From Photorhabdus khanii NC19 (GTDB taxonomy: Bacteria; Pseudomonadota; Gammaproteobacteria; Enterobacterales; Enterobacteriaceae), in the NCBI RefSeq assembly GCF_000517265.1, contig NZ_AYSJ01000014.1, forward strand, positions 1 to 64,000: a stretch of 64,000 bases of DNA, written 5' to 3'. A program made the translations under genes and the position numbers. Position 1 is the stretch's first letter. Each line of letters starts with the position of its first letter. Below are positions 48,389-59,103 of this stretch, in pieces. The notes under the pieces were generated by a model that ran no database searches, was not told the DNA's origin, and saw nothing but the letters and a program-made list of their open reading frames with translations.

Positions 48389-51283
48389 TTAAATTTTTGG
48401 TACATATAATAACTGATTATCTTCTATTACCTTTTCGTTCCATTCGGTTCCAGAGTCACCAATAACTTCTTTGCGCTGCTGTTCAGTGGCGATTCGCATA
48501 TTACCGGTACCGGTTGCCGTTGAAGGTAGACGCCCTAACGTTAAGGTTTCTAAGATATTATAGGCTTCATCACCCAGAGGAGCGCCATTGTTCTGCCAAC
48601 GCTTATAAGTACTGGCAAAATTCTTGAAATGTTCTGGTGATAGCCAGTGGAAAATCATAGAAAGATGGGCGGGAAATTCGGTTAAGATCTCTGTTTTTAC
48701 CCACGCCTCCAGTTTATAAGGATCGACCTTATCATTCTCAATAAGCTGACGATTAATCACTACACTGACTATAAATGAAAAACGGTCAGCCAACGCGTAT
48801 TTTTCATTGGAAAAATACCAACGATAGCGCCATGCGTCTTCTGATTTCGGGAAATCATATTGTTGGCCTGATATTTTTTTAAGTAATACTCGGCCTTTAA
48901 TGCGATCAAATTCCACTACTTGTGCTTTAAGTGCATAATCGGCGGGAGAATCATTATTAACTAATGTTTTTGTAACTAATGTTTTTGTCGGCGGTCCATC
49001 GGGGGTAATAATATATTTCAGGGTGATTTCATCATTTATTTCGATCATAGCAGGGAAGGGACTTTGGGGGCTGGAGATTATCCAGCGTTCATCTTCTGTT
49101 CCCGTTTGATATGCTTCACTGGCATAAACCAGTTGATAATCCATATCTTCCATCCATACCGGGCTATTACACCAGCGTAAATTACCTTGCTCAAACGCAG
49201 TTTTCACGCGGTCTAGGTTACGTTCTAGATAACTGCTATTACGGGTGTTAAGAGAGAAGGCGTCTCCGGTAATATCGGTGATCATTTGGCCCCGTAATGT
49301 GAATTTTCTGTCGCCCTCAATAGTAATCAGATTAATGACCTGTCCGTGCAATAATTGGTCCGCTGCTCCTTTCTGGGTAATGATTAATTGATGATTTTTA
49401 GCATTGGGGTCACTTTTTATTTCCAGATTATCGGGCTTTTGCTCACTATCGAATTTTTTGTCAGGCTTTACCGGTAATAGCTGACGATGTTCAATCAGAT
49501 AGAAAGGCAAATTAGCCAAGTTGGGGTTGTCTTTGAAACACTCGCCACCTAAGCCAATACGGGCGGCAATCCGTTTTTGCAGCGCTGACACTTTATCAAT
49601 ACGAATATTATTACGCTGGTAGGTCAATTCAGGTTGTTGAGCCAAATAACCGCGCTGAGTAGAGAGAAAATCCAATGAATCCAGAGTGAGTGGTCTGGCC
49701 GCGCGATGCGTGCCAAAATATTCCAATAAGTCATTCAGGATTGATAATTCTTTTGCATAATTTTGCGGATGGATACCGTCATCATTATTAATTTGGGAAT
49801 TATTATTTAATTTTTCCATCAAATCAGATTTTATATTTTGATGGACTTGCTGATTAACTGTATTGGCTTTAAAAGGCCATTGGGTGCCATATACTGCATT
49901 TCCCCGTTGTTTAAAGGCTAACAGTTTCGGCAAAATAGCGAGTTCGGCGCAGCCATTAGCCAGCATCTGTTCAAAAGGCAACATAAATTGGTGCAAGTGT
50001 ATTTGTTGTTGGGTCTCGGCGCAGGTTTGTAATCCATAGCAAGCGGGTAATTTATTGCTGATCGGATAATAGTCCAGGACTTTACGATGTTTGCCCCAGT
50101 TTAATAATTCAGGCTGTGTCTGAATTAATGGTGCAATAGTAATTTTGTTCTCTATGTCTTGTTTAGATACGGCAACTTTTACTCCACCTTTGGCGGTAAT
50201 AATGAGCGGGCTTGCTGGCGAGGAAATTAAGCTTAAGGGATCACTGCCCCATAGCCTGGGATAATATCTTTGAGCGATGGTCCAGGACCAATTATCGTCT
50301 GCCAGCGGAGAAATGTTTTCATCGTGTTTGCCTAATGCCAATCGGGTAATACTTTGTACTCCGGGAATAGCCAATAAACGATTAGCCAGATGGCTGAGTT
50401 TTAATTCTGTCGCCGTGGTGTAATCTTTGGCCGCAGGTAGTTCAGGTATCCAGCCGTGATGTAAATAAGGTCCCGCGAATATTTCTTCATTGCTGTAGCC
50501 TAATTCTTTCATGGCTTGAGTGGTATAACGTAATGGTGTTGTCAGTACCGTCTGTGCGGTTGTTATATAGACTTTGGCGAAGATGTCAGCAATATCTCTC
50601 ACATCATCATCCAGCTCAATATTAAGCTGTAAGAGGAAATCCGTGGGTTGTAGCCAGATAATTTTACTGACGGATTCCCCCAGATTACGGTTGTTTTTTA
50701 AGAAAGTCGCCAGACTTTGCTGCGCCAGTACCTTATCGGCCTCAGTTTCCCGGCTAGGGAGTAGATAAAGCCAGTAATTACCTCTTAGTGTTAACTGTTG
50801 GCTATCTGGAGTTTTAATGAAACTGTATTCACGTTTTTCTTTGTTATACCAGTATTCATAGCGTTCGCTTGCAGGTTCACGAACTAGCTGTACATCGTTA
50901 AAGAAAAAATAACCTGTGCTTTTGTCGTTAATGTTATCGCTGCTATGCAAATCCAGTAAGGCGCGGCGATAATCTTCCGCGGTAATTGGGCCACAGGTCA
51001 GCATTTGTTGTGGACCGAATTCTTGTGGAAAAATGCCATCGTCCGGTGTCTGTTCTTGTTTTTCGGGGGTAAGCAGATCACGTAGGGGTAGCGAATGGCG
51101 ATAGGCTAGATCAGATGCGCCGTAACAACCGGCTTCTAATAAAGTGATACCGGGATCATTTTCTGCTGTATTGCTCCAGAGTTGCCCAGACTGTTGTTCA
51201 ATGACCGTCTTGGCTTGAGTGAGTAGGGCCTCAAAGGCGATGTCGTCTTTAACGATGGGAAACAGGGCATCTTGATTATCCAT
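48389..51283 (-). CDS. pvc12: PVC baseplate wedge protein Pvc12
   Basis: A 964-aa baseplate component of the gpI/J-related eCIS family, forming the wedges around the spike (family knowledge). The N-terminus LWSNTAENDPGITLLEAGCY is the conserved phage baseplate assembly motif with a DPGITLLE core. It overlaps the end of pvc11 by 8 nt, so the pair is translationally coupled. No disruption is seen. Confidence 0.85.
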   Translation of the reverse strand: MDNQDALFPIVKDDIAFEALLTQAKTVIEQQSGQLWSNTAENDPGITLLEAGCYGASDLAYRHSLPLRDLLTPEKQEQTPDDGIFPQEFGPQQMLTCGPITAEDYRRALLDLHSSDNINDKSTGYFFFNDVQLVREPASERYEYWYNKEKREYSFIKTPDSQQLTLRGNYWLYLLPSRETEADKVLAQQSLATFLKNNRNLGESVSKIIWLQPTDFLLQLNIELDDDVRDIADIFAKVYITTAQTVLTTPLRYTTQAMKELGYSNEEIFAGPYLHHGWIPELPAAKDYTTATELKLSHLANRLLAIPGVQSITRLALGKHDENISPLADDNWSWTIAQRYYPRLWGSDPLSLISSPASPLIITAKGGVKVAVSKQDIENKITIAPLIQTQPELLNWGKHRKVLDYYPISNKLPACYGLQTCAETQQQIHLHQFMLPFEQMLANGCAELAILPKLLAFKQRGNAVYGTQWPFKANTVNQQVHQNIKSDLMEKLNNNSQINNDDGIHPQNYAKELSILNDLLEYFGTHRAARPLTLDSLDFLSTQRGYLAQQPELTYQRNNIRIDKVSALQKRIAARIGLGGECFKDNPNLANLPFYLIEHRQLLPVKPDKKFDSEQKPDNLEIKSDPNAKNHQLIITQKGAADQLLHGQVINLITIEGDRKFTLRGQMITDITGDAFSLNTRNSSYLERNLDRVKTAFEQGNLRWCNSPVWMEDMDYQLVYASEAYQTGTEDERWIISSPQSPFPAMIEINDEITLKYIITPDGPPTKTLVTKTLVNNDSPADYALKAQVVEFDRIKGRVLLKKISGQQYDFPKSEDAWRYRWYFSNEKYALADRFSFIVSVVINRQLIENDKVDPYKLEAWVKTEILTEFPAHLSMIFHWLSPEHFKNFASTYKRWQNNGAPLGDEAYNILETLTLGRLPSTATGTGNMRIATEQQRKEVIGDSGTEWNEKVIEDNQLLYVPKI

Positions 51284-53981
51284 TGTCTGCTCCTTTATTA
51301 GCGGAACTCTTTTCTGACCAAACCAAAATCAGTACTTCATTATCAGCGGCTTCTACACTGTCACCGATGGCTCCTGCGGTTTGGGGCGATTTTTTCAATG
51401 TTAAGTTGGTGACCCGTTCCACTAGAGGTGACTGCTGAATGGTGGCTAATAACGGGTAGTAATCAATGCGGTTGCCGGTTGTGACGCCGATAGCGCTATC
51501 TTCTGCCCACGGCATATATTTTCGGCTGAGTTCCTGCTGTAACTGATGGCGGCCATAGTCGGGATTAACCCCCGTAGCAAACACCAGTTGATAGCTGATC
51601 AGCACGTTAACGTAGGTGGGGTTGTCGATTTTGAGGGTGGTCCAGGGGCTGCTGAGTTGGCTTATCCAGTCGGCCATTTCCGCCAGTCGGGCCGGATTCA
51701 GGATTGGGCGTAGCGCATCGTCGTTATCTTTGTAACGGCTGTTGGGGATCACAATCAGTTGTTGCGTTTCCGGAGCCGGGATTTTGGTTAATTCATTGGC
51801 GGAAGGGTATTTGACATCAAATATGCTGATAAAATTCTCTTTCAGTAGCGTAACAATATTATCCCAACTTAAAGCACGGTTACGATGGGACAACCGGGGC
51901 GGAATTCGCGTAAGAAAAGCGGATTCTGTTTCTTTTGGACGACCGTTCCAGGATGCCCAGGGTTGCTTCACACGGCTAATGGCGACGGACGCGCTGACGG
52001 TTTGCTTGATGCTATCGGCGGCTAATCCATCGATAAAGTGATCATTTTCAACAGTTTCTGGGTTGATTAATGTAGCGGTGGTGGCGTTATACAGTATGCC
52101 TTGCATTTTGGGGTAATTCTCAGGGGCGGTTTGTTGAGAGATCTCTGCTTTCAACCAGTATCGTCCTGACGGCATTAAGGTTGCCTGATTTGACGCGTCT
52201 TGTGGCAATAACGTACTCCATATCCCCCGGTCAAACAGGTTGTGAGTTTGATCGTGAACCAGTTGATTTAATGGCTGCCAGGTGTTTTGTTGATTCAGAT
52301 AAGACCAAAATAGCGTAATTTCTTGAACACCGACTAATTGCCAGTATAGGGATAAGGTTTGTCCCGGTGACACGTTAGTGAAGCCCAAATAGAGTGCGTC
52401 ATTGGCGAATGAAGGCGTTTCAGCGTTCGCGTTTCCCCAACCAAAAGGAGTGAGAGGATAAACGGTATATTGCTCAGTTTTTACTTTAGCGCTGAATGCG
52501 ATTTGCAACGCACTGATTTGTGGGGTGTAGGGTAAATTCTTACCGGTCGGATCTTGCCAGTATTGGGTGTGCATAAAATCTTGGTCAACCAATTCTATGC
52601 GCACTGATGCAGGCCAGTCATTAGGTGATGGATTATCAGACACAGAGTAGTCCATTGTCGGTAAGGTAAAACTCAGGCTTTGTCCTTGTGGTACATCGGT
52701 TCCGCCAAATAATGATGGGGTTCCAGTGAGCTTCTTTCTTTCCTGAGGCGTGACTAAATAGCCCTGGGCTTTAAACGCGCTATTATCCGGTTCAGGGGTG
52801 TACCCTTTATACCACGCTTTAAAACTCTTTGTGGGCAAGCCAACCCATTGCGGAATCAGGGTAAGCGTCGCGTTTTCAGAACCATACCATTCAGGGGCAA
52901 CCAGATTAAAACCGGAACCCAACAGTGGATATTGACCAAAGGGGAAACTGGTTTTATCTGTTTGTTCAGTTCCGCCATCAGAGGCATAGTGCACACTGCG
53001 GTTGCCGTTGATATTGATTTCAATACCGGTAATTTTTGGCAGTATGGGTTGCTGAGCAGTGCCTAATTTTAATACCGGTACGTCGAATGTCATGCCATCA
53101 AGGTTATCTGGCGGGTTGATAGGATCAGCCGTGGATGATAATCCAAGTTCAATGTTCTTTTTGTCGATAAGTTTTACCGACAACGATAACCAGTGATCTT
53201 CTGCACTTATTTTGGCGGTGAGATGTTCAGCTTGACCTTCCCAATCGTTTTCCAGCGTCAAGGTGATATGGCGTTCTCCGGCGGACATAGCAAATAAAGA
53301 TGAGGTAATCAGATATCCGGATAGAACCGACACATCATTAGCTGTTGGGCTAAAAAGTCGGATACCATTTTCAGGTAATGCAATGTTATCCGAAAGATTA
53401 AAAGGTATTGCCGATTGCCGGCCATTGTTGCCATCTTTCCGATACCAACGCAGGTCGGTCAGCGCCCCTTGATTCGCCAATAAATCCGCGTCTGACGCAT
53501 ACTGTAACGAATTGCCAGCGCTATCTTGCCCGGCATCAAACAGGGTACCTTGTGCTACCAGAAATTCCGCGTTATCTGTATTCAGGGTAACGCTGATAGC
53601 AACGCTATCAGCCTGGGCATTTCTGGGGTTCAGTCCCAGTAATTCTCGATAATAAAGATCACGGTGTCGTGCCGGGAAGGTGTTTAATAAGCGTTTGGTT
53701 GTTTCTAATAGTTTTAAAAAAGCCAATATAAAAGCTTGATGTGGCGGTAAAAGACCATCGGCTTGATTCGCCTGTTGGTAAATATTGGCTAATTGTTGAG
53801 GATCGTTTTTATGAATAAAGTAGAAACTGTCCCAGAACTGTTTTTTATCTTGATCGAAAGGGATGATTGCGGCGTATTTTTTAAGCCAGTTTAAAATATC
53901 CAGCGTGCTTCTTTCATCAAGTTTAAACGCAGTATTTGGCACGATAGCGGAGAGTTTACTATCTAACTCGGCCTGTCCCAT
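51276..53981 (-). CDS. pvc11: PVC baseplate protein Pvc11 (gpJ-like)
   Basis: A 901-aa baseplate protein like phage gpJ/gp6 homologues. The N-terminal region has DQDKKQFWDSFYFIHKND-type sequence, and the C-terminal third (LIVIPNSRYKDNDDALRPIL, YVNVLISYQLVF) fits the baseplate J domain. It follows pvc10 after 84 bp and overlaps pvc12. AGGTGG precedes the ATG. Confidence 0.82.
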   Translation of the reverse strand: MGQAELDSKLSAIVPNTAFKLDERSTLDILNWLKKYAAIIPFDQDKKQFWDSFYFIHKNDPQQLANIYQQANQADGLLPPHQAFILAFLKLLETTKRLLNTFPARHRDLYYRELLGLNPRNAQADSVAISVTLNTDNAEFLVAQGTLFDAGQDSAGNSLQYASDADLLANQGALTDLRWYRKDGNNGRQSAIPFNLSDNIALPENGIRLFSPTANDVSVLSGYLITSSLFAMSAGERHITLTLENDWEGQAEHLTAKISAEDHWLSLSVKLIDKKNIELGLSSTADPINPPDNLDGMTFDVPVLKLGTAQQPILPKITGIEININGNRSVHYASDGGTEQTDKTSFPFGQYPLLGSGFNLVAPEWYGSENATLTLIPQWVGLPTKSFKAWYKGYTPEPDNSAFKAQGYLVTPQERKKLTGTPSLFGGTDVPQGQSLSFTLPTMDYSVSDNPSPNDWPASVRIELVDQDFMHTQYWQDPTGKNLPYTPQISALQIAFSAKVKTEQYTVYPLTPFGWGNANAETPSFANDALYLGFTNVSPGQTLSLYWQLVGVQEITLFWSYLNQQNTWQPLNQLVHDQTHNLFDRGIWSTLLPQDASNQATLMPSGRYWLKAEISQQTAPENYPKMQGILYNATTATLINPETVENDHFIDGLAADSIKQTVSASVAISRVKQPWASWNGRPKETESAFLTRIPPRLSHRNRALSWDNIVTLLKENFISIFDVKYPSANELTKIPAPETQQLIVIPNSRYKDNDDALRPILNPARLAEMADWISQLSSPWTTLKIDNPTYVNVLISYQLVFATGVNPDYGRHQLQQELSRKYMPWAEDSAIGVTTGNRIDYYPLLATIQQSPLVERVTNLTLKKSPQTAGAIGDSVEAADNEVLILVWSEKSSANKGADNG

Positions 53982-54065
53982 ATTTACACCACCTATTATT
54001 TGAATATATCCCTGATCAATTCTCAGGAGATCATAGTTATTTAGAAATAAGGTTGAAGGGGGGAT

Positions 54066-54482
54066 TTATCCGGCACTGACGATATATTGGCTGGCAATAA
54101 AGCGACCTTTTCCCATACTCGGCGTTGTCACATCCGGGCCACTCGATGGATTATTCGCCGGTTGTGTCGGGGTGAAACGGGCGGTAAATTGCTGCCCGAC
54201 CACGATCACCGTGGCGGTGCTGCGACAAAAGTTTGCCTGCTGGCTGGTATCCAATTGAGCAATGGTGATCATCCCCATGCCGGGTATCGGGTGGCTAGGG
54301 GTAATATATTGCGCCTGAAACTGGACCTTTTTTTCGTCACCCACAATGGCGATCTTTTTGCCTTGGATCTGGGCGTGCCCGCTGCCTCTAATGGTTGCCG
54401 GTCCCAGCAGGGTGGCTTGCCGGTTGCCGAATAGCGGTTCAAATAGCAGATTGTCACCATCCACCACGAGTTGTTTACTCAT
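54066..54482 (-). CDS. pvc10: PVC spike-tip protein Pvc10 (PAAR-like)
   Basis: A 138-aa protein that by position and length is the PAAR-like tip capping the Pvc8 spike. It is rich in short beta-strand segments (IQGKKIAIVGDEKKVQFQ) and glycine. The start MSKQLVVDGDN was chosen; the ATG overlaps the pvc9 stop. The two His and one Cys (NFCRS) might bind metal, but I cannot trace a classical PAAR metal site. Confidence 0.78.
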   Translation of the reverse strand: MSKQLVVDGDNLLFEPLFGNRQATLLGPATIRGSGHAQIQGKKIAIVGDEKKVQFQAQYITPSHPIPGMGMITIAQLDTSQQANFCRSTATVIVVGQQFTARFTPTQPANNPSSGPDVTTPSMGKGRFIASQYIVSAG

Positions 54483-54925
54483 AGGTTCACCCACACCTGG
54501 CCTTCGCTGACTTCAAGGATGCCATCAATTTGTTGGTTGATTTCGCTGCCTCTCAGGGAGTAAGTCACTTGAACATGGAGGGTATTTGGCAAGTCCGTTC
54601 TCTGATTGACCTGAATCACCGTGATTTCCGCGCGCGGTTCATAACGCAGTACGCGTTCTTCAATTCGAGTTTGGATTTCTGCTATCAGTGCATCATTGAT
54701 ATTGGCAAACAGATAATCATTCAGGCCACAACCGTAATCTTCACGCATAATTCTTTCGCCGGGTTCAGTGAGAAAGAGAATTTTCATGCTTTGGCGAACA
54801 TTTTCCGCACCGGCTGCCATTTGGACACCGGTGGGTATTTCTGACTGTATATTCTCTTGGATAAAAAACTGTGGCGGAAAAGCCCAACCCCGGCCATAAA
54901 TATCGGCTAATATGTTGTCTGTCAT
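54479..54925 (-). CDS. pvc9: PVC baseplate protein Pvc9 (gp25-like)
   Basis: A 148-aa protein with the T4 gp25/GPW family core: RIMREDYGCGLNDYLFAN and RIEERVLRYEPRAEI. gp25 homologues nucleate sheath polymerisation on the baseplate. It overlaps pvc10 by 4 nt. Confidence 0.9.
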   Translation of the reverse strand: MTDNILADIYGRGWAFPPQFFIQENIQSEIPTGVQMAAGAENVRQSMKILFLTEPGERIMREDYGCGLNDYLFANINDALIAEIQTRIEERVLRYEPRAEITVIQVNQRTDLPNTLHVQVTYSLRGSEINQQIDGILEVSEGQVWVNL

Positions 54926-54937
54926 TTTGCTGTCCTA

Positions 54938-56539
54938 TTATTGTGTTAAGTTAATTTTCGCACCTTTAATATCGACGCCGGACTTTCCAGTGGCTGACAA
55001 GGATTTTTCCGCCTGTAGGTTAATTTCCTGGGCTTTGGTGATCAGATTTTTCGCTGAATCTAGCGTGATATCTTTATCCTGTTGCAGTGATAATGAATGT
55101 TTTCCGCTATTAAGGGCGGCAATTTTATCTTGATGATTGAACACTAATGCTTGTTGATTATCCCCTTGTTTAATGACCAGGGTTTTTATTGGATTTTTTT
55201 CACTGGGTGCTATTGGTGCTTTATTTTTCGGGTTGTGCATAGCGCCTAATATCACCGGGAAGCGGGGATCGCATTCAAAGAAGCCGATAATCACCTCATC
55301 CCCCGGTTCCGGGTAGAAACAGAACCCGCTTTCATGACTGGCATAAGGTTTACCCAGTCGGGCAAAAAGTACGCTGTTGGTTAAGTTTAACGCCGGTATT
55401 CTGACCGGAATTCGGTCCAGTGACTGCTTGTCCTGTTGGTATTTTTCCACAATCCCTACATGCAGCTCTTTAACTTGCGGGATCGCCGGTTCTGCCTCCG
55501 GCAACAGGCCCAGAGTTAGCCGGGTGCGCCAGCCTTGCCGCTGATTGATGGTTTGACTGACGCCGGTGATAACGCTTTTACCATCCATTCCCTGACCAAA
55601 GCCGCTTAACGCCAGAACATCCCCCGGTTGATAGCGGCTATTCCCTGCGACTTCAACATTGCCGGAGACGTTATCACTTCGCAGGTTATTCAGGATGCCT
55701 TGCGCAAGGTATTTGGCTTGTTCATTATCTTGCGGATAGCTAAAAACCCATTGCCATGTCTGATCGGATAAGGTTGCCAAACTGTCTGGCGCGAGTTGAC
55801 CACTGCCAAACCCGCTGTTTTTTGCCTGAGTGGCCTGAGACAGTTTTTGTTGTGCGATATCCCAGGATTGTACGCTCACCGTTTTGGGGCTGTGCCGGTT
55901 ATCCCATTGCAGATCTGCCTCAAACAGCACAATGTCTTGATCACCGGTACGTTGTTTAATTGTGTGCACGGTCGATTGATTCAGTGATTCTGGCGTCACC
56001 AGCGTGACCGTCTCGTTACCGGGTAATAACCAGATATTGGTGGCGATCAGCCGGTTTTTTAAGAATTTCCAGTCATGGCAGCGAAACTGGACCATTTGCT
56101 CATGTTCAGTTTTAAGCTGAGGCGCCTGTTTTATCGTGACAGGTATACCTGCTTGACTGAATAGTTTTCTGATAATGGCTTCATCACTTTGTTGACTGAA
56201 TAACTGTGAATGGAAATTGTCAGTGAGTTTTTGCAGTGGATGTTTCGCCGTTAGGGTAACCAGACTGTCCTGACCTTTGAACTTAAGCGCTTGCCGAACA
56301 ATGATCCCTTTAAACAACACGGTTTTTTGCAGTCTCACGATCAGTTCTTGATTGGGCCGACAGCTTGTGAGTTCAGCTTGAGCTTTAGCGGCAAAAATCG
56401 CGTTGGCGTCACCGGCTACGCTAAGCGTGATATTGGCTGTGGGGATACCGTTGATTGGGTGGTTTACGGTCAGACTCATCACAGAAAACTGGCTGAGGGT
56501 TTTCCCCGCTATTTTAACGTCTATCGCCGGTATCTTCAT
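54938..56539 (-). CDS. pvc8: PVC central spike protein Pvc8 (VgrG/gp27-gp5-like)
   Basis: A 533-aa VgrG-type spike. The N-terminal part resembles gp27/phage D domains (ANITLSVAGDANAIF, DWKFLKNRLIATNIWL), an OB-fold region holds FCFYPEPGDEVIIGFFECDP, and the C-terminus is a beta-helix stalk (KHSLSLQQDKDITLDSAKNL). It overlaps pvc7 by 4 nt (ATGA). Confidence 0.9.
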   Translation of the reverse strand: MKIPAIDVKIAGKTLSQFSVMSLTVNHPINGIPTANITLSVAGDANAIFAAKAQAELTSCRPNQELIVRLQKTVLFKGIIVRQALKFKGQDSLVTLTAKHPLQKLTDNFHSQLFSQQSDEAIIRKLFSQAGIPVTIKQAPQLKTEHEQMVQFRCHDWKFLKNRLIATNIWLLPGNETVTLVTPESLNQSTVHTIKQRTGDQDIVLFEADLQWDNRHSPKTVSVQSWDIAQQKLSQATQAKNSGFGSGQLAPDSLATLSDQTWQWVFSYPQDNEQAKYLAQGILNNLRSDNVSGNVEVAGNSRYQPGDVLALSGFGQGMDGKSVITGVSQTINQRQGWRTRLTLGLLPEAEPAIPQVKELHVGIVEKYQQDKQSLDRIPVRIPALNLTNSVLFARLGKPYASHESGFCFYPEPGDEVIIGFFECDPRFPVILGAMHNPKNKAPIAPSEKNPIKTLVIKQGDNQQALVFNHQDKIAALNSGKHSLSLQQDKDITLDSAKNLITKAQEINLQAEKSLSATGKSGVDIKGAKINLTQ

Positions 56540-57219
56540 GCATCCCCCTGTGCCTGTAGCGTTTGCCCCGGGGTGAAATCATCAAGATTATCCAGATTGT
56601 TTTGCCAGGCGAGGGTGAGGTAATCAATGCCGCCTGCCAGAGAAGCCCCGGCGCCTAAGGCGATTAACGGCAGAGAGAGCATATCGGTCACGCTGACTGC
56701 GGTGATCGGCGGTGATTTTAACTGCTGTTCAGTGGCTTGAATAACAAAGCTTTCGTCCGCAATCAGCGATAACGTGGCGCTGGCTCGCAGTGGCGTAGCG
56801 TCCCGGTCAAATAGGGTGTAATTGAGGGTGAGATCACTAGCCCGGCAGGCGAAATAACCTTTGTTTTCCCAACGCATTTTGCCCCATTTGATTTTGAGGA
56901 AGTGGGGCACGTTGGTGCTGGCATCCACCGTACACAAAGCTTTCAAGGTTGCTAGTTGGGTTTCTACCGGGATGTTGTTGCCCGGCATGGTCGCGTCAAA
57001 TAGCAGAACTAACGTCAAACCGGCGGGTTGTGATAGCACATATCGGCTGCTTTGGCTGGCATTGTTAACGCTTTCATCCTGTTGGTAGTGGGTTTGATAA
57101 TCGAGCTGGATCCCATCAGGGTTATACATTGCCTGTAAGCTGCCTACGGAGATTTTCCCTTCCCGGTCTTTAAAGGCGGTCAGGGTGAGTTTGGACAGGC
57201 TGCGTTCAATTAAGCTCAT
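56536..57219 (-). CDS. pvc7: PVC LysM-domain adapter Pvc7
   Basis: A 227-aa baseplate hub adapter. The start [18 protein letters not shown] was chosen for the GGAGG 5-6 nt upstream; an extension of six residues runs through that site. Residues 10-180 match the CIS LysM-adapter family ([38 protein letters not shown]). The very C-terminus (FTPGQTLQ) is only a vestige of LysM. It overlaps pvc6 and pvc8. Confidence 0.85.
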   Translation of the reverse strand: MSLIERSLSKLTLTAFKDREGKISVGSLQAMYNPDGIQLDYQTHYQQDESVNNASQSSRYVLSQPAGLTLVLLFDATMPGNNIPVETQLATLKALCTVDASTNVPHFLKIKWGKMRWENKGYFACRASDLTLNYTLFDRDATPLRASATLSLIADESFVIQATEQQLKSPPITAVSVTDMLSLPLIALGAGASLAGGIDYLTLAWQNNLDNLDDFTPGQTLQAQGDA

Positions 57220-57385
57220 AATAGCCTCCTGTTTCACGCAACGCCTCTAACACTTCCCGTTTGATAATCTCGATCAGACGGGCGTTATCTAGCGTCTCTT
57301 GGGCTAATGTCTGTGATGTGATGGGATTACTCTCGGAATCAGTCACTTTAGCTCGAATAATCAGCTCCTTAATTTCGACGGTCAT
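57206..57385 (-). CDS. pvc6: PVC small protein Pvc6
   Basis: A 59-aa protein beginning [20 protein letters not shown] and ending ETGGYYELN. Its ATG overlaps the pvc5 stop (ATGA) and its end overlaps the pvc7 start by 14 nt. Afp and PVC operons carry a small protein at exactly this position (DUF5908-type). Its function is unknown to me. Confidence 0.82.
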   Translation of the reverse strand: MTVEIKELIIRAKVTDSESNPITSQTLAQETLDNARLIEIIKREVLEALRETGGYYELN

Positions 57386-57840
57386 ACTTTTACTCCTAAC
57401 CAGCGCATATCTTGATAACGCAACTCCAGTGAATTCACCAAAACGGTATTGCTATTGGCGTCAAAGTCGCCGGTGGACCAGCGTACCGGTAGTGCGTTGC
57501 TTAATGTCCAACTTGCCACGGGTAACGAATTTTCATTCAGTAACATAATCACGACATCGGCATAGACCGCTTTTTCGCCACGCAGGACACGATCAAACAC
57601 CAGCGTGAGGGGTGTCACCGTCATCACGCCACGCTCCAACATCAGACTGCCATGTTGGATTTTTTCGGCCAGCCAGGTATTTCTGGCGTTTTCCCCGCCT
57701 TGGCTGTGTTGGCTAGTTTGTAACTCACGGCTCAGGCCCGATATCCGTTGAAAGGCGATATCCAGTGGACTGGGAATGTTGTTAAAAAGAAAACTGGTGA
57801 TAAAACGGTGTGACACTGCCGGGGTGTAGAGGTTGTTCAT
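57382..57840 (-). CDS. pvc5: PVC tube protein Pvc5 (gp19-like tube initiator)
   Basis: A 152-aa Hcp/gp19-type protein ([40 protein letters not shown]). In the resolved Afp and PVC structures this paralogue joins the tube to the spike complex (family knowledge). It is 18 bp after pvc4 and coupled to pvc6. Confidence 0.88.
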   Translation of the reverse strand: MNNLYTPAVSHRFITSFLFNNIPSPLDIAFQRISGLSRELQTSQHSQGGENARNTWLAEKIQHGSLMLERGVMTVTPLTLVFDRVLRGEKAVYADVVIMLLNENSLPVASWTLSNALPVRWSTGDFDANSNTVLVNSLELRYQDMRWLGVKV

Positions 57841-57858
57841 ATGTTGCCTCTGTTTAAC

Positions 57859-59049
57859 TTAGCGGGTGGTACCGGTACGGGTATCGAATGTCAGGCTTAA
57901 CTCAATAAATTCGGCTGGAATTAAGACCGCGAGGCTGATTTTTATGATCATTTTTCCGGCCCGTATATCGGCTTCATTCATTGATTCACCAACACCGAGC
58001 AACACCTTGAAAGCTTGATCTTCTTGGGTTCCTCGTAGCCCGCCGTTTAACCATAACTGGCGTAACCAGTTATAGGTTTGCCCTTTAAACTTCATCCAGG
58101 TGATGGCGTTATTGGGTTCAAAGACGAAGGCCCGGCCTAGTTGAGTCATATGGGCTTCGATATAAGAAACCAGACGACGGATCTGGATATAACGCCAGAG
58201 GGAACCGGGGGTATTGTCCAAGGTTCGGCATCCCCAGATCCTAATGCCTTTGCCGGGAAAGCTGCGGACTAGATTCAGCGAGGTGCCATCTGGGTTAAAG
58301 AGTGCATTCGCTTCAATATAAGAGTGTACCGGGCTAATGACTTTGGCTAAGGCAATGTTGGCCGGAGCGGTCCATACGCCTTGTTGGTTATCGTTACGCT
58401 GGATGACGGCAGCTACTGCGGCGGTCGGTGAAAGTACGATAGGGTTTTGCGTATTATCCTGATAGGCGCTTTTTAGCCGCGGCCAGTATACGGCACCCCA
58501 TTGTTGATCAGCGGAAGAAAACCGTTTTAAACACTCAGCAGCTAATGTGGGATTGTCTGGGGCATCCAATAATCCCATGATACCGCGTCGGCTCTTGCAA
58601 AGATTGAGCACCGATTGCCAAAATTGTAACCAAAGATCTCTTTGAATATAGGAAATATCTGTCTGATTAAAGCGGATAACATCTGGGGTGATAATCAGGG
58701 TAATGTCGTTCTCTGCGGCAATCGTTTGAGTCAGCCACTCTTGTTGTAGTGCAGTGATCAATGACGGAAAATCGCTTAATTGTTTATCAGTACCCAGTGA
58801 CAGCACATAAGCTTGTTGACCGCCGTTTTCAAAGAAATGGCGCACGGCATAGTACATTAACCCTGTTTTTTTAAACGACAGGGTAAAATCGGCTAAGCTA
58901 TTTAGTTTGATGGTGGTTTTATCACTGACATGGCTATTTTCAGCAGGTTGGGTATAACCAATAAAAACCGGTATACCGATAAACGAGTCATCCTGTTTTG
59001 GGGATATCAGATTTTCTGTGACGGTGACGCTCGGCCGTGTTATCTCCAT
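57859..59049 (-). CDS. pvc4: PVC sheath protein Pvc4
   Basis: A 396-aa sheath paralogue. The C-terminal sheath core is present (GIRIWGCRTLDN, WRYIQIRRLVSYIEAHM, GKMIIKISLAVLIPAEFIEL). It is more diverged than Pvc2 and Pvc3 and probably occupies the baseplate-proximal ring. AAGGAG precedes the ATG. Confidence 0.9.
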   Translation of the reverse strand: MEITRPSVTVTENLISPKQDDSFIGIPVFIGYTQPAENSHVSDKTTIKLNSLADFTLSFKKTGLMYYAVRHFFENGGQQAYVLSLGTDKQLSDFPSLITALQQEWLTQTIAAENDITLIITPDVIRFNQTDISYIQRDLWLQFWQSVLNLCKSRRGIMGLLDAPDNPTLAAECLKRFSSADQQWGAVYWPRLKSAYQDNTQNPIVLSPTAAVAAVIQRNDNQQGVWTAPANIALAKVISPVHSYIEANALFNPDGTSLNLVRSFPGKGIRIWGCRTLDNTPGSLWRYIQIRRLVSYIEAHMTQLGRAFVFEPNNAITWMKFKGQTYNWLRQLWLNGGLRGTQEDQAFKVLLGVGESMNEADIRAGKMIIKISLAVLIPAEFIELSLTFDTRTGTTR

Positions 59050-59103
59050 TATCGTCTCCTTAACGACTGAATAGACGCGGTGTTTAACCGCGTCTCAGTA
59101 CGA

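Noticed and set aside
54087-54434. 115-codon plus-strand frame opposite pvc10
   Set aside because: Overlaps the positionally conserved pvc10 and lacks any recognisable motif.
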